DNA of 64,000 nt from Candidatus Mediterraneibacter pullicola (GTDB lineage Bacteria; Bacillota; Clostridia; Lachnospirales; Lachnospiraceae): contig DXAK01000045.1 of assembly GCA_019117065.1 (NCBI GenBank), positions 1-64,000 on the forward strand, in the 5' to 3' direction. Made by a program: the position numbers and the translations under genes. Below are positions 33,970 through 44,965 of this stretch, one piece after another (within the stretch, counting starts at the first letter, position 1; the number at the start of each line of letters is the position of its first letter). The notes beneath the pieces are model-generated. The model saw only the letters and a program-made list of their open reading frames with translations, searched no databases and was not told the origin of the DNA.

Positions 33970-34521
33970 ATGAATAAGGTTTATGTTTTTCTTGCAGACG
34001 GATTTGAGGAGATCGAGGGACTTACGGTCGTGGATGTTTTGCGCCGTGCGGAGATTGAAACGGAAACCGTGTCCATTATGGGCAGGAAAGATGTACATGG
34101 AGCCCATAAGATTACAGTGATGGCGGATAGGCTTTTTGAGGAGACGGATATAGAGGAAGCCGACATGCTGGTTGTCCCAGGCGGGATGCAAGGCACGCTG
34201 AATCTTAAGGCGCATGAAGGACTGAGAGAACAATTGCTGTCATTTGACAGGCAGAAAAAATATATTGGAGCGATTTGCGCAGCTCCAAGTGTTCTGGGAG
34301 AACTTGGAATATTGGATGGAAGAAAAGCGTGCTGTTATCCATCCTTTGAAGAGACGCTAAAAGGTGCGGAAGTCGTATGGGAACCGGCGGTTACAGACGG
34401 GCATATCACCACAGGACGGGGAATGGGTACGGCAATTCCTTTTGCACTGAAGCTAACGGAGGTTCTGGCAGGAGCAGAAAAAGCAGCAGAGGTAAAAGCA
34501 TCTATCGTATACGAGGGATGA
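33970..34521 (+). CDS. DJ-1/PfpI family protein
   Basis: This 183-residue protein of the DJ-1/ThiJ/PfpI fold has the nucleophile-elbow cysteine in AICAAPSVLGELG and the N-terminal glutamate in DGFEEIEGLTVVDVLRRA. The length matches the YajL/DJ-1-like group. Members act as protein deglycases, chaperones or oxidative-stress proteins; the sequence does not decide which. GGAGGG precedes the ATG. It lies on its own upstream of the trigger factor gene. Confidence 0.88.
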   Translation: MNKVYVFLADGFEEIEGLTVVDVLRRAEIETETVSIMGRKDVHGAHKITVMADRLFEETDIEEADMLVVPGGMQGTLNLKAHEGLREQLLSFDRQKKYIGAICAAPSVLGELGILDGRKACCYPSFEETLKGAEVVWEPAVTDGHITTGRGMGTAIPFALKLTEVLAGAEKAAEVKASIVYEG

Positions 34522-34797
34522 AAGTACAGTTCCCCGAGTGCCATTTGCAAAACCGCACCTTGTGCTAACCGCGGCATACGCCGCAGTTTTGCTCATGAGA
34601 AGGCGCTCCGTTCATCCCCACACCTCTCCGCAAAACTGTGCAAGCACATCTTGCGTTCGAGGATATGGTCATGGCGGAACTGTTTTGGCAAAAAGTACTG
34701 GAAATATGCGGTTGTGTGTGCTATACTGTGTTAATGACTGCAAATGTCTTCTTTCGTAGGAGAAGAGATAGAGTTTGCGCATTCAAGGAGGAAGAAA
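34522..34797. other. Intergenic region with stem-loops before tig
   Basis: GCAAAAC (34546-34552) and GTTTTGC (about 34588-34594) bracket shorter GC stems. A TATACT at about 34723-34728 is a likely -10 for tig. I see no supported gene in it. Confidence 0.45.
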
Positions 34798-36087
34798 ATG
34801 AGTTTACAGGTAGAAAAATTAGAACATAATATGGCGAAGCTGACGATCGAGGTGTCAGCGGAGGATGTGGAGAAGGCGCTTCAGGCTGCATATTTGAAAC
34901 AGCGAAGTAAGATCAACCTTCCGGGATTCCGTAAAGGAAAGGTTCCGCGTCAGATGATCGAGAAGATGTATGGGCCGGAAGTGTTCTATGATGAAGCGGC
35001 AAATCATATGATATCAGAGGGGTATGGAAAAGCATACGATGAGTGCGAGCTTGATATTGTGTCCCAGCCGAAGATTGAGATCGCACAGCTTGAGAAGGGA
35101 AAACCTTTTATTTTTACGGCTGAGGTGGCAGTGAAGCCGGAGGTTACACTTGGTGAATATAAGGGGTTGAAAGTGGACAAAGTTTCTACAAGAGTGACAC
35201 AGAAAGAAGTCGATGAGGAGATTGACAGAGAGCGCGAGCGCAGTGCAAGGACAGTTGAGGTCACAGACAGACCGGTTCAGGACAAAGATCAGGTCGTTCT
35301 CGATTTTGAAGGATTTGTAGACGGTGTCGCATTTGAAGGTGGAAAAGGCGAAAAATATCCGCTTACTATCGGTTCCGGCGCGTTTATTCCGGGATTCGAA
35401 GAACAGTTGATCGGCGCTGAGATCGGCAAGGAAATGGAAGTTAATGTGACTTTCCCGGAAGAGTATCAGGCGGCGGAGCTCGCGGGAAAAGCAGCGGTAT
35501 TTAAATGCACGGTACACGAGATCAAAGCAAAGGAACTTCCGGAGCTGGATGACGAGTTCGTATCCGACGTATCTGAGAAGAGCGAGACTGTTGATGCATA
35601 CAAAGCCGAGGTGAAGTCAAAGATCAAAGAGCGCAAGGAGCGCGAAGGTAAGCAGAAGAAAGAGGATCAGGCGGTGGAGCAGGCTGTTGCAAATGCACAG
35701 ATCGATATTCCGGAGCCGATGATCGATCTTCAGACAAAGCAGATGGCGGATGACTTTGCACGCCGCATCATGCAGCAGGGAATGACTCTGGAGCAGTATT
35801 TCCAGTTCACGGGTCTTTCTGAAGAGAAAATGATGGAAGAGTTCCGTCCGCAGGCTGAGAAGCGTATCCGCACAAGACTGGTGCTCGAGGCAGTTGTTGC
35901 CACAGAGAATATCGAAGTGTCTGATGAGCGTCTGGACGAGGAGCTTCAGAAGATGGCAGACTCCTATCAGATGGAAGTTGAGAAGCTCAAAGAGTTTATG
36001 GGCGACAACGAGAAGAATCAGATGAAAGAAGATATCGCAGTTCAGGAAGCTGTGACACTGATCACAGACGCGGCAGTAGAAGGTTAA
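34798..36087 (+). CDS. tig: Trigger factor (peptidyl-prolyl isomerase chaperone)
   Basis: This 429-residue ribosome-bound chaperone assists folding of new proteins. The N-terminal ribosome-binding domain has GFRKGKVPRQMIEKMYG (the GFRxGxxP motif), then an FKBP-type isomerase domain (about 150-240), then the helical C-terminal arms. Start ATG 34798 follows AAGGAGG and matches the family; the frame is open 18 codons upstream. A terminator follows at 36099. Tig, clpP, clpX and lon in a row are a common Firmicutes order. Confidence 0.97.
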   Translation: MSLQVEKLEHNMAKLTIEVSAEDVEKALQAAYLKQRSKINLPGFRKGKVPRQMIEKMYGPEVFYDEAANHMISEGYGKAYDECELDIVSQPKIEIAQLEKGKPFIFTAEVAVKPEVTLGEYKGLKVDKVSTRVTQKEVDEEIDRERERSARTVEVTDRPVQDKDQVVLDFEGFVDGVAFEGGKGEKYPLTIGSGAFIPGFEEQLIGAEIGKEMEVNVTFPEEYQAAELAGKAAVFKCTVHEIKAKELPELDDEFVSDVSEKSETVDAYKAEVKSKIKERKEREGKQKKEDQAVEQAVANAQIDIPEPMIDLQTKQMADDFARRIMQQGMTLEQYFQFTGLSEEKMMEEFRPQAEKRIRTRLVLEAVVATENIEVSDERLDEELQKMADSYQMEVEKLKEFMGDNEKNQMKEDIAVQEAVTLITDAAVEG

Positions 36088-36098
36088 TTATGATTCTT

Positions 36099-36132
36099 GA
36101 GAGGTGTGTCGCTTAAGGCACACCTCTTGTTT
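36099..36132 (+). terminator. Terminator of tig
   Basis: AGAGGTGTG pairs with CACACCTCT (about 36120-36128), with an 8 to 10-base loop and a T-rich end. Confidence 0.75.
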
Positions 36133-36244
36133 CAAAAACAAGTTTTCCGAAACAGGGATTGCCCAGCAGAATACTGGAATACCCGGAATAGTAGTATTAT
36201 GAAGAGAAACAGAAACCGATAGTGTATCAGAAAGGGGTAGAAAA

Positions 36245-36826
36245 ATGAGTTTAGTACCTTATGTCATTGAACAGACGAGCAGAGGGGAACGTTCTTACGA
36301 CATTTATTCAAGACTCTTAAAGGAAAGGATCATTTTCCTCGGGGAAGAAGTAAACGACGTGTCCGCCAGTGTGGTGGTGGCGCAGCTTTTGTTTCTTGAA
36401 GCAGATGATCCGGACAAGGATATTCAGCTGTATATTAACAGCCCGGGCGGCTCCGTGACAGCAGGGCTTGCGATCTATGATACGATGCAGTATATCAAAT
36501 GCGATGTGTCTACAGTGTGTATTGGAATGGCTGCCAGCATGGGAGCATTCCTGCTTGCAGGAGGGAAAAAAGGCAAAAGATTCGCGCTGCCGAATGCAGA
36601 GATCATGATCCATCAGCCGTCAGGCGGGGCACAGGGACAGGCAACAGAGATTCAAATTGCCGCGGAACATATTCTCCGCACAAAACAAAAATTAAACGAG
36701 ATCTTAGCTGTGAACACGGGAAAGGATATCGAGACGGTTAAGGCTGATACAGAGCGTGACAACTTCATGTCCGCGGAGGAAGCGAAAGCCTACGGCTTGA
36801 TCGACGAAGTGATCGCAAATCACTAA
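36245..36826 (+). CDS. clpP: ATP-dependent Clp protease proteolytic subunit
   Basis: This 193-residue serine protease forms the two-ring barrel that degrades proteins fed by ClpX or ClpC. The catalytic serine is in [11 protein letters not shown], the histidine in MIHQPSGG, and an aspartate follows in the third region. Length is normal. A GGGG-containing RBS precedes the ATG. clpX follows 20 bases later. Confidence 0.97.
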   Translation: MSLVPYVIEQTSRGERSYDIYSRLLKERIIFLGEEVNDVSASVVVAQLLFLEADDPDKDIQLYINSPGGSVTAGLAIYDTMQYIKCDVSTVCIGMAASMGAFLLAGGKKGKRFALPNAEIMIHQPSGGAQGQATEIQIAAEHILRTKQKLNEILAVNTGKDIETVKADTERDNFMSAEEAKAYGLIDEVIANH

Positions 36827-36846
36827 TACTGTATGAGGTGGCATAT

Positions 36847-38121
36847 ATGGCAGGGAAAATGACAGACGATATTGTAAGGTGCTCGTTCTGCGGAAAGACG
36901 CAGGCGCAGGTAAGGAAGCTGATCGCAGGCCCGAACGGGACTTACATCTGCGACGAGTGTATCGGGATCTGTTCAGAGATTATAGAAGAAGAGCTTGATT
37001 ACAATGATGAGAAAGAGGTACTTGATAATATCAATCTTCTGACACCAGAAGAGATGAAGACATTTCTCGATGATTATGTGATTGGTCAGGAAGAGGCGAA
37101 AAAAGTCCTCTCCGTTGCAGTTTACAATCATTATAAAAGAATCATGGCAGAGCAGGATTTGGATGTGGAACTGCAGAAGAGCAATATTCTTATGCTGGGC
37201 CCGACAGGATGCGGGAAAACGCTTCTTGCGCAGACTTTGGCTAAGATCCTGAATGTTCCGTTTGCCATTGCTGATGCGACAGCCCTGACAGAGGCGGGAT
37301 ACGTGGGGGAGGATGTGGAGAATATTCTTCTTAAGATCATTCAGGCTGCCGACGGCGATATCGAACGTGCGGAACATGGCATTATTTATATTGATGAGAT
37401 TGATAAGATTACAAGAAAATCTGAGAATCCGTCCATCACTAGGGACGTATCCGGTGAAGGGGTACAACAGGCGCTGCTAAAGATTATTGAAGGAACGGTA
37501 GCATCTGTGCCGCCTCAGGGAGGGCGCAAGCATCCTCATCAAGAACTTATCCAGATTGACACGACGAATATCTTATTTATTTGCGGCGGAGCATTCGAGG
37601 GCATTGATAAGATCATTGAGACACGTCTTGATAGGAAATCCATTGGCTTTAACGCGGAGATTGCCTCAAAACATGAATATGACATGGATGTACTGCTTCA
37701 CGAGGTGTTGCCGCAGGATCTTGTGAAATTTGGCTTGATACCAGAATTGGTTGGCAGACTGCCGGTGACCGTATCCCTGGATCTTTTGGATAAAGAAGCG
37801 CTGATCCGTATACTGACGGAGCCGAAGAGTGCGATTGTCAAGCAGTATCAGAAGCTTCTTGAGCTGGATGGCGTGAAACTGGAATTTGACCGGGATGCAT
37901 TGACCGCAATCGCGGAGACCACTCTTGCAAGAAAGACAGGTGCGAGAGGATTGCGGGCGATTATGGAGAAGATCATGATGGATACAATGTATCAGGTTCC
38001 GTCAGATGAAACGATCAAAGAATGCAGGATTACGAAGGAGACAGTCAACGGTACAGGAGGACCGCTGTACTTACGCGACGGTGAAGAGAGAAGATCGTTT
38101 CTGACGTCAGAGAGCGCATAA
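36847..38121 (+). CDS. clpX: ATP-dependent Clp protease ATP-binding subunit ClpX
   Basis: This 424-residue unfoldase delivers substrates to ClpP. The N-terminal zinc-binding domain has CSFCGKT and YICDECI. Walker A is GPTGCGKT, and the AAA+ core includes DEIDKI and sensor residues. ATG 36847 is chosen because GAGGTGG lies 5-6 bases upstream and the protein then begins MAGKMTDD; a GTG 9 bases earlier is also in frame but inside the RBS. It ends 20 bases before a strong terminator. Confidence 0.97.
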   Translation: MAGKMTDDIVRCSFCGKTQAQVRKLIAGPNGTYICDECIGICSEIIEEELDYNDEKEVLDNINLLTPEEMKTFLDDYVIGQEEAKKVLSVAVYNHYKRIMAEQDLDVELQKSNILMLGPTGCGKTLLAQTLAKILNVPFAIADATALTEAGYVGEDVENILLKIIQAADGDIERAEHGIIYIDEIDKITRKSENPSITRDVSGEGVQQALLKIIEGTVASVPPQGGRKHPHQELIQIDTTNILFICGGAFEGIDKIIETRLDRKSIGFNAEIASKHEYDMDVLLHEVLPQDLVKFGLIPELVGRLPVTVSLDLLDKEALIRILTEPKSAIVKQYQKLLELDGVKLEFDRDALTAIAETTLARKTGARGLRAIMEKIMMDTMYQVPSDETIKECRITKETVNGTGGPLYLRDGEERRSFLTSESA

Positions 38122-38143
38122 CTAAGCAGCGTGAGGTTGCTGT

Positions 38144-38187
38144 AAGGGCGGGTAAAGTGGAAAGAAGATCCATATCCCGCCCTTTTT
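38144..38187 (+). terminator. Terminator of clpP-clpX
   Basis: AAGGGCGGG (38144-38152) pairs with CCCGCCCTT (38176-38184), and TTTTT follows. The loop is 23 bases. Confidence 0.85.
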
Positions 38188-38292
38188 GTAGCACGTCTCT
38201 GTGTGAAGTATCTGATGGAGAAAAGCAACAGGGGTGCAAAGGCACATACACGGTCCGTATATACAGACAGGAAAGATTCAGGAGGGAAACAG

Positions 38293-40611
38293 ATGAACAA
38301 TAAGATAAAGAGCCTGCCGATGGTTGCCCTCAGGGGAATGACCATCATGCCAGAGATGGTTGTACATTTTGACGTGAGCAGGGAACGGTCCATTGCCGCG
38401 ATCCAAGAGGCAATGGTGGAGGAGCAGAAGATATTCCTTACTGCTCAGAAGTCTATTGATACGGAAAATCCGGGGATCAAAGATGTCTATGAGATCGGTA
38501 CAGTGGGAACTATCAAACAAATCATTAAGCTGCCGAAACATATCGTGCGTGTATTGGTTTCCGGGGAGACGAGAGGACGGCTTCAGGAGATGGAGTTCTC
38601 TGATCCATATTTAAGAGCCAAGGTGGAAGTGCTCGACGAGGACAGTGTGATTATACCCAATGATTTAAATGGGGAAGCGATGGAACGCGGACTAAAAGAT
38701 ATGTTCGTGGATTATGCGGCGAAGAACGGGAAGATGTCCAAAGAATCCGTGGCACAACTCCTTGAAGTGAAGGGGCTGAAAAAGCTGGTCGATGAGATTG
38801 CGGCGAACATTCCTCTTTATTATACAGACCAGCAGGAGATCCTTCAGGAGACAGACTTCTGGAAGCGGTATGAGAAATTGGCGTTTAAGCTGGTCAATGA
38901 AGTCCAGATCATGGATATCAAGGAAGAGATTCAGCGCAAGGTCAAAGAACGTGTGGATCAGCACCAGAGAGAATATATTCTGCGCGAACAGTTAAAATTG
39001 ATCCGCGAGGAGCTGGGAGACGATACGACGGTTTCTGACGCGGAGGAGTTTGAGAACGCTCTGAAAAAATTGAAAGCGCCAAAAGAAGTAAAGGAGAAAC
39101 TTCAAAAAGAAATCAACCGTTTCAAGAGTTCTATGAATTCCCCGGCGGAGAATGGGGTTATCCGCACATATATTGAGACGCTTTTGGAAATGCCGTGGGA
39201 CAAGGCTGCCAAGGATAATAATGATATCGAGTACGCGAAGAAGGTGCTTGATGAAGATCATTACGGGCTGGAGCAGGTAAAAGAACGCATTCTGGAATTT
39301 CTTGCGGTACGCACTCTGACAAAGAAGGGGGACAGCCCTATTCTCTGTCTTGCTGGACCGCCGGGAACCGGTAAGACATCGATCGCAAAATCGCTGGCAA
39401 AGGCGATGAAAAAGCCTTATGTCCGAATCTCGCTGGGCGGCGTCCGGGATGAAGCGGAGATTCGCGGTCACCGAAAGACTTATGTAGGGGCTATGCCGGG
39501 GCGAATTGCCAACGGGATTCGTACCGCAGGCGTAAAAAACCCGGTTATGCTTCTGGATGAGATTGACAAAGTGAGTACAGACTATAAAGGGGATACCTTT
39601 TCAGCTCTGCTGGAGGTGCTGGACAGTGAACAAAATGGAAAGTTCCGGGACCACTATCTGGAAGTTCCGCTGGATCTCTCGGAAGTTATGTTCATCACAA
39701 CAGCGAACACACTCCAGACAATCCCCCGCCCGCTGCTGGACCGTATGGAGATTATAGAGATCAGCAGTTACACGGAAAACGAGAAGCTGCATATTGCTAT
39801 GGAACATCTAATTCCAAAGCAGCTTGAACGCCATGGGCTTATTAAGGAACAGCTGACATTTAGCAAACATGCGATCTGGAAAATAGCACGAAATTATACA
39901 AAAGAAGCTGGAGTACGTCAGCTCGAAAGAGAGGTCGGGAACGTGTGCCGCAAGGCGGCAAAGGAAATCTTGACAACAGATCGGAAGAAGATTGCGGTGA
40001 CAGACCGCAATATCCACAAATTCCTTGGAAAAGAAAAATATACTTACCAGATGGCAAATCCGACGCCGGAAGTGGGAATTGTCAGGGGACTTGCATGGAC
40101 TAGCGTAGGCGGCGACACACTTCAGATAGAAGTCAATGTTATGCCGGGAAGAGGAGATCTTACTCTTACAGGACAGCTGGGAGATGTGATGAAAGAATCG
40201 GCTCGTGCCGGGATCAGTTATATTCGTTCTGTTAGCGGAAAATATAGTATTGCCGAAGATTTCTTTGAGAAACATGACATCCACGTGCATATTCCCGAAG
40301 GGGCAGTTCCTAAAGACGGGCCTTCCGCGGGTATTACCATGGCGACAGCAATGATCTCTGCTATCACAGAAAAGAAAGTAAGGGCTGATCTGGCAATGAC
40401 TGGAGAGATCACACTGAGAGGACGGGTTCTGCCGATAGGAGGGCTTAAGGAAAAACTTTTGGCGGCAAAGAGCGCAGGTATGAAGACCGTGCTCATTCCC
40501 AAGGAAAATCAGGTGGATGTCGATGAACTTTCTACGGAGATTACAAAGGGGCTTGAAATCCTTCCTGTGAAGAACATGAAGGAAGTGCTTGAAGCAGCTC
40601 TTGTACCGTGA
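38293..40611 (+). CDS. lon: Endopeptidase La (Lon protease)
   Basis: This 772-residue ATP-dependent protease degrades damaged and regulatory proteins. The N-terminal substrate domain (about 1-200), a coiled coil (about 200-260), Walker A GPPGTGKT, the AAA+ lid and a C-terminal peptidase domain are in order. The catalytic serine is in PKDGPSAGI, with the paired lysine in the [14 protein letters not shown] region. Start ATG 38293 follows CAGGAGGG; an ORF extension upstream has no RBS. engB is 30 bases downstream, as in many Firmicutes. Confidence 0.96.
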   Translation: MNNKIKSLPMVALRGMTIMPEMVVHFDVSRERSIAAIQEAMVEEQKIFLTAQKSIDTENPGIKDVYEIGTVGTIKQIIKLPKHIVRVLVSGETRGRLQEMEFSDPYLRAKVEVLDEDSVIIPNDLNGEAMERGLKDMFVDYAAKNGKMSKESVAQLLEVKGLKKLVDEIAANIPLYYTDQQEILQETDFWKRYEKLAFKLVNEVQIMDIKEEIQRKVKERVDQHQREYILREQLKLIREELGDDTTVSDAEEFENALKKLKAPKEVKEKLQKEINRFKSSMNSPAENGVIRTYIETLLEMPWDKAAKDNNDIEYAKKVLDEDHYGLEQVKERILEFLAVRTLTKKGDSPILCLAGPPGTGKTSIAKSLAKAMKKPYVRISLGGVRDEAEIRGHRKTYVGAMPGRIANGIRTAGVKNPVMLLDEIDKVSTDYKGDTFSALLEVLDSEQNGKFRDHYLEVPLDLSEVMFITTANTLQTIPRPLLDRMEIIEISSYTENEKLHIAMEHLIPKQLERHGLIKEQLTFSKHAIWKIARNYTKEAGVRQLEREVGNVCRKAAKEILTTDRKKIAVTDRNIHKFLGKEKYTYQMANPTPEVGIVRGLAWTSVGGDTLQIEVNVMPGRGDLTLTGQLGDVMKESARAGISYIRSVSGKYSIAEDFFEKHDIHVHIPEGAVPKDGPSAGITMATAMISAITEKKVRADLAMTGEITLRGRVLPIGGLKEKLLAAKSAGMKTVLIPKENQVDVDELSTEITKGLEILPVKNMKEVLEAALVP

Positions 40612-40641
40612 CTGTATTGTAAATGAGAGACGGAGGAACAT

Positions 40642-41232
40642 ATGATAATAAAGAGTATCAATCTTGAGACTGTGTGCGGGATCACAAGTACGCTTCCAGA
40701 AAACAGAAAGCCAGAGGTGGCCTTTGCGGGAAAATCTAACGTGGGGAAATCCTCATTGATCAATACTCTAATGAACCGCAAGTCATACGCCCGCATATCA
40801 GCCACACCGGGGAAGACGCAGACCATCAACTTCTATAACATCAATGACCGTCTGTATCTCGTGGACCTTCCAGGATACGGATATGCGAAAGTGTCTGAGA
40901 AAGAAAAGGCGCAGTGGGGCAGGATGATCGAGAGGTATCTGCACGCCTCCACCCAGCTTAAGGCGGTGTTCCTGCTTATCGATATCCGGCACGAACCTTC
41001 GGCAAATGATAAGATGATGTACAAGTGGATTGTGGAGCAGGGTTATGAGCCTGTCATCATTGCCACAAAGTTAGATAAAATAAAACGCAGTCAGGTGCAA
41101 AAACATGTTAAAATGTTAAAGGAGGGCCTCGGCCTTGTGCCGGGGACGAAGATCATCCCATTTTCTTCTGTGACAAAGCAAGGAAGGGATGAGATATGGG
41201 AGCTGATCGAGATGTTTGAGCAGGGAGATTAG
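40642..41232 (+). CDS. engB: Ribosome biogenesis GTP-binding protein EngB (YsxC)
   Basis: This 196-residue small GTPase is needed for large ribosomal subunit assembly. G1 is GKSNVGKSSLIN, with the switch T in ATPGKTQ, G3 in DLPGYGYA, and G4 in TKLDKI. It starts 30 bases after lon and ends 12 bases before the AI-2E-family gene. Confidence 0.96.
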   Translation: MIIKSINLETVCGITSTLPENRKPEVAFAGKSNVGKSSLINTLMNRKSYARISATPGKTQTINFYNINDRLYLVDLPGYGYAKVSEKEKAQWGRMIERYLHASTQLKAVFLLIDIRHEPSANDKMMYKWIVEQGYEPVIIATKLDKIKRSQVQKHVKMLKEGLGLVPGTKIIPFSSVTKQGRDEIWELIEMFEQGD

Positions 41233-41244
41233 GAGGCGGACAGG

Positions 41245-42408
41245 ATGGAAAACACACGTCCTTACTGGCAGGTGGGATTAAGGCTTTTGATTAGCGTCGC
41301 TGCCACAGCAGCATTTGTAGTCATCGGGGTGAAGCTGATTGGTTTTCTTATGCCCTTTGTCATAGGTTGGCTCATCGCCGCTATCGCGGCTCCGCTGGTG
41401 AACTGGCTGGAGAAGCGGCTGCGGATCATCAAAAAGCTGGGATCCGCCCTGATCGTTATTTTCGTGCTGGCAGCGATTGTTTTGGCTCTTTATTTTGGAA
41501 TCAGCAGACTGGCACAGGAGATTGGTGATCTGGTACGGAATTTTCCAGAGATGTACGCTCATCTTGAGACTGGGCTGCGCCAGATCGGCGATACCCTCTA
41601 CGGGATTTTTGAAAAACTTCCGTTAGGCGTACAAAATGGGTGGAATGCCATGGTGGAAAATCTGGACCAGTACATGGGAAATCTTGTCTCTAACATTAGC
41701 GAACCGACAGTGATGGCTGCGGGGAATATTGCCCGGCGGGTGCCATATTACCTGATTTCTTTTATCGTGGCGGTTATGTCCGCGTATTTCTTTATTGTAC
41801 AGAGGGAAGAAGTGCTAAGGTGGATGAAACGAGTGGCTCCCAAGGCGGTGCAGAAGCGGATGACACTTGTAATGGATAATTTAAGATATGCTGTGGGAGG
41901 ATATTTCAAAGCTCAGTTTAAGATCATGGGGATTGTATTTCTGATCCTGCTTGTGGGGCTTGGATTTCTTGGAATAGGATATTTTGTGCTGGTAGCTTTG
42001 CTCATTGCATTTCTGGATTTTCTTCCCTTCTTTGGCACCGGGACAGCCATGATCCCATGGGCTGCCTATAAGTTTTTTATGGGAGACTACAAGACCACAG
42101 TAGTCCTAGTCGTGCTCTATATCGTGACACAGGCAGTCAGGCAGCTTCTTCAGCCAAAACTTGTGGGAGACAGTGTAGGTCTGAATCCGCTTGTTACCCT
42201 TTTGCTCCTGTATGTGGGCTATCGGATGGGTGGCGTATTGTGGATGATCCTGGCAGTACCCATTGGGATGGTGCTTATCAACATGTGTCAGGCAGGCGCA
42301 TTTGATTATATTTTTGACGATGTGCGGATTTTGGCTGACGGAATACTCGGATTAAGAGAAAATAATGTAAGTAATGAAGAGAAAGAAAAAAATGAAAGGA
42401 GGCAGTGA
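41245..42408 (+). CDS. AI-2E family transporter
   Basis: This 387-residue polytopic membrane protein of the AI-2E/PerM family has about 8 hydrophobic helices: two near the N-terminus (about 10-35 and 58-80), a soluble loop (about 85-150), then the rest to about 355, with a charged C-terminal tail. PFVIGWLIAAIAAPLV and GIGYFVLVALLIAFLDFLPFFG match conserved positions. Members are assigned varied cargo, from AI-2 to sodium/proton exchange, so the substrate is unknown. Its stop directly abuts the nrd gene start. Confidence 0.87.
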   Translation: MENTRPYWQVGLRLLISVAATAAFVVIGVKLIGFLMPFVIGWLIAAIAAPLVNWLEKRLRIIKKLGSALIVIFVLAAIVLALYFGISRLAQEIGDLVRNFPEMYAHLETGLRQIGDTLYGIFEKLPLGVQNGWNAMVENLDQYMGNLVSNISEPTVMAAGNIARRVPYYLISFIVAVMSAYFFIVQREEVLRWMKRVAPKAVQKRMTLVMDNLRYAVGGYFKAQFKIMGIVFLILLVGLGFLGIGYFVLVALLIAFLDFLPFFGTGTAMIPWAAYKFFMGDYKTTVVLVVLYIVTQAVRQLLQPKLVGDSVGLNPLVTLLLLYVGYRMGGVLWMILAVPIGMVLINMCQAGAFDYIFDDVRILADGILGLRENNVSNEEKEKNERRQ

Positions 42409-44937
42409 ATGGCAGAGAAATTCATTATCAAACGCTCCGGCGACAGAGAGATCTACCAGCCGGATAAGATTAAAGGGGCAATGCGAAAGAGCTTTGCCTC
42501 ATGTGGTACAAAATCAGAGGAGGAACAGCTCCATGCACTCTGTGTGGCAGTTGAGGAGAAACTGGAAAAAAGAAAGGCGGATTCTGTGGAGCTGATTCAG
42601 GATGTGGTGGAGGAAACCTTGATGGAGCAGGGGTTTTTCCAAGAGGCAAAAGCCTATATCCTTTATCGGCAGAAGAGGACGGAGCTGCGCAGGGTCCGGC
42701 AGGAAATTGAAAATGAAGTGAAGATAGAAGGACTGTCTGACATTTTAAAGGATATCCAGCAGGTTTTTCCGCCGGACATCTACGCCTTTCCCGTGCTGTT
42801 CGGAAAGTTTATGGGATTTCAGAAGCCAGATATGGACGAAGATGAGAAGCTGGAGGCGCTGGTCAAGGCGGCCATGGAGCTGACCAGCCAGGAGGCGCCC
42901 CGGTGGGAAAATATTGCCGGATGGCTGTTGGCATTTCAGTTTAACCGGAAGCTTCGGGTGGAGACAGAGAGCAGAGGACTGATCACACTCTTTGACAAGA
43001 TCACCTATCTCACGGATCAGGGATTGTACGGAAGCTATATTTTAGAAGCATACTCGCGCAGTGAGATTGATGAGGCGGAAACCTTCCTTGTTCCAGAGAG
43101 GGACCGGCTTTTCAATTACTCAGGGCTTGACCTTCTGATCAAGCGGTATGTCATATCAACCCACCGCCATGTGCCGTTAGAGAGCCCACAGGAGATGTTT
43201 CTTGGCATTGCCCTCCATCTCGCCATGAATGAGGAAAAAGACGTGCGGCTTACGTGGGTGAAGGCATTTTATGATATGCTCTCTAAGTTGGAAGTGACCA
43301 TGGCAACCCCTACACTGGCAAATGCGAGGAAGCCCTTCCATCAGCTCAGTTCCTGCTTTATCGATACAGTGCCGGACAGCCTCAAGGGCATCTTCCGCTC
43401 CGTAGACAACTTTGCTCAGGTGAGCAAGTACGGCGGCGGCATGGGCATGTATTTTGGAAAAGTAAGGGCGGCAGGAAGTGCCATCCGGGGCTTTGAAGGA
43501 GCCGCCGGAGGCGTGATCCGCTGGATACGCATTGTCAATGACACCGCAGTGGCGGTAGATCAGCTTGGCGTGAGAGCAGGGGCGGTGGCGGTCTATCTGG
43601 ATGCATGGCACAGGGACCTGCCGGAATTTCTCCAGATTCGGACAAACAACGGAGATGAGAGGATGAAAGCCCACGATGTGTTTCCTGCAGTCTGCTATCC
43701 GGATCTGTTCTGGAAGATGGTAAAAGAAGATCTGGATCAGGACTGGTACCTGATGTGCCCCCACGATATTGCGATGGCAAAGGGATACAGTCTGGAGGAC
43801 TTTTACGGAGAAGAATGGGAAAAGAGATATTGGGACTGTGTGCATGATTCACGGATCACGAAGCGCACGATCGGGCTCAAAGATATGGTGAGGCTCATCA
43901 TCAAATCCGTGGTTGAGACAGGAGCGCCCTTTACCTTTAACCGTGATATCGTAAACCGGGCGAATCCTAATCCTCACAGGGGCATGATCTACTGTTCCAA
44001 CCTCTGCACGGAAATCGCTCAGAACATGGCGCCCATCTCCACAGTCAGCACAGAAGTAAAGACGGAAGATGGGGACACTGTTGTGGTAAACACGACAAAG
44101 GCAGGAGAGTTCGTTGTGTGCAATCTTGCTTCCCTCTCCCTTGGAAGGCTTCCGGTGCAGGATAAAGAATATATGCGCAAGGTAGTGCGGACAGTGGTAC
44201 GTGCGCTGGACAATGTGATCGATCTGAACTTTTATCCCCTTCCCTACGCGAAGATCACCAATCACAGCTATCGGTCCATAGGGCTTGGCGTCAGCGGATA
44301 TCACCATATGCTGGCAAAGAACAGTATAAAGTGGCAGTCAGAAGAGCATTTGGAATTTGTGGACCGTCTATTCGAGGACATCAACTATGCGGCGGTGGAG
44401 GCAAGCTCTGACTTTGCCGCGGAAAAGGGAAGCTACCGCTATTTTGAAAGATCAGACTGGGATACAGGGGCATATTTTGACAAGCGGGATTATACATCTG
44501 AAAAATGGTCTGCGCTGCGTAAAAAGGTTCATGAGCAGGGTATGAGAAACGCCTATCTCCTTGCCATTGCGCCCACCAGCTCCACTTCCATCATCGCGGG
44601 AACAACAGCGGGCATTGATCCGGTGATGAACAAGTTTTTCTTAGAGGAGAAAAAAGGCTCCATGCTTCCGAGAGTAGCTCCGGACTTAAGCATGGAGACC
44701 TACTGGTATTATATCAATGCTCACCACATCGACCAGACATGGTCCGTGCGTGCCTGCGGTGTACGCCAGCGGCATGTGGATCAGGCGCAGTCCATGAATT
44801 TTTATATCACCAACGAATATACAATGCGTCAGGTGCTCAATCTCTATCTCAAGGCATGGGAGTGCGGCGTAAAGACGGTTTATTATGTGCGCTCAAAATC
44901 ACTTGAGGTAGAAGAATGTGAATCATGTTCATCCTGA
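42409..44937 (+). CDS. Ribonucleoside-diphosphate reductase alpha subunit (class I)
   Basis: This 842-residue catalytic subunit makes deoxyribonucleotides from ribonucleotides. The N-terminal ATP-cone (about 1-90) is present. NTTKAGEFVVCNL, with its active-site Cys, and LGVSGYHHML are in the barrel. The C-terminal tail CESCSS holds the CxxC redox pair that is reduced by a thioredoxin. It is the aerobic-type enzyme, together with the beta subunit downstream, which suits tolerance of trace oxygen in an otherwise anaerobic organism. A, E or other subclass naming is not resolved, so no symbol is given. Confidence 0.93.
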   Translation: MAEKFIIKRSGDREIYQPDKIKGAMRKSFASCGTKSEEEQLHALCVAVEEKLEKRKADSVELIQDVVEETLMEQGFFQEAKAYILYRQKRTELRRVRQEIENEVKIEGLSDILKDIQQVFPPDIYAFPVLFGKFMGFQKPDMDEDEKLEALVKAAMELTSQEAPRWENIAGWLLAFQFNRKLRVETESRGLITLFDKITYLTDQGLYGSYILEAYSRSEIDEAETFLVPERDRLFNYSGLDLLIKRYVISTHRHVPLESPQEMFLGIALHLAMNEEKDVRLTWVKAFYDMLSKLEVTMATPTLANARKPFHQLSSCFIDTVPDSLKGIFRSVDNFAQVSKYGGGMGMYFGKVRAAGSAIRGFEGAAGGVIRWIRIVNDTAVAVDQLGVRAGAVAVYLDAWHRDLPEFLQIRTNNGDERMKAHDVFPAVCYPDLFWKMVKEDLDQDWYLMCPHDIAMAKGYSLEDFYGEEWEKRYWDCVHDSRITKRTIGLKDMVRLIIKSVVETGAPFTFNRDIVNRANPNPHRGMIYCSNLCTEIAQNMAPISTVSTEVKTEDGDTVVVNTTKAGEFVVCNLASLSLGRLPVQDKEYMRKVVRTVVRALDNVIDLNFYPLPYAKITNHSYRSIGLGVSGYHHMLAKNSIKWQSEEHLEFVDRLFEDINYAAVEASSDFAAEKGSYRYFERSDWDTGAYFDKRDYTSEKWSALRKKVHEQGMRNAYLLAIAPTSSTSIIAGTTAGIDPVMNKFFLEEKKGSMLPRVAPDLSMETYWYYINAHHIDQTWSVRACGVRQRHVDQAQSMNFYITNEYTMRQVLNLYLKAWECGVKTVYYVRSKSLEVEECESCSS

Positions 44938-44965
44938 CGGACAGGATAAATGAAAGGAGAAACAG

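Noticed and set aside
39808-40641. 277-residue frame antisense to lon
   Set aside because: It lies entirely over a well-conserved part of Lon on the other strand and has no RBS or family features.
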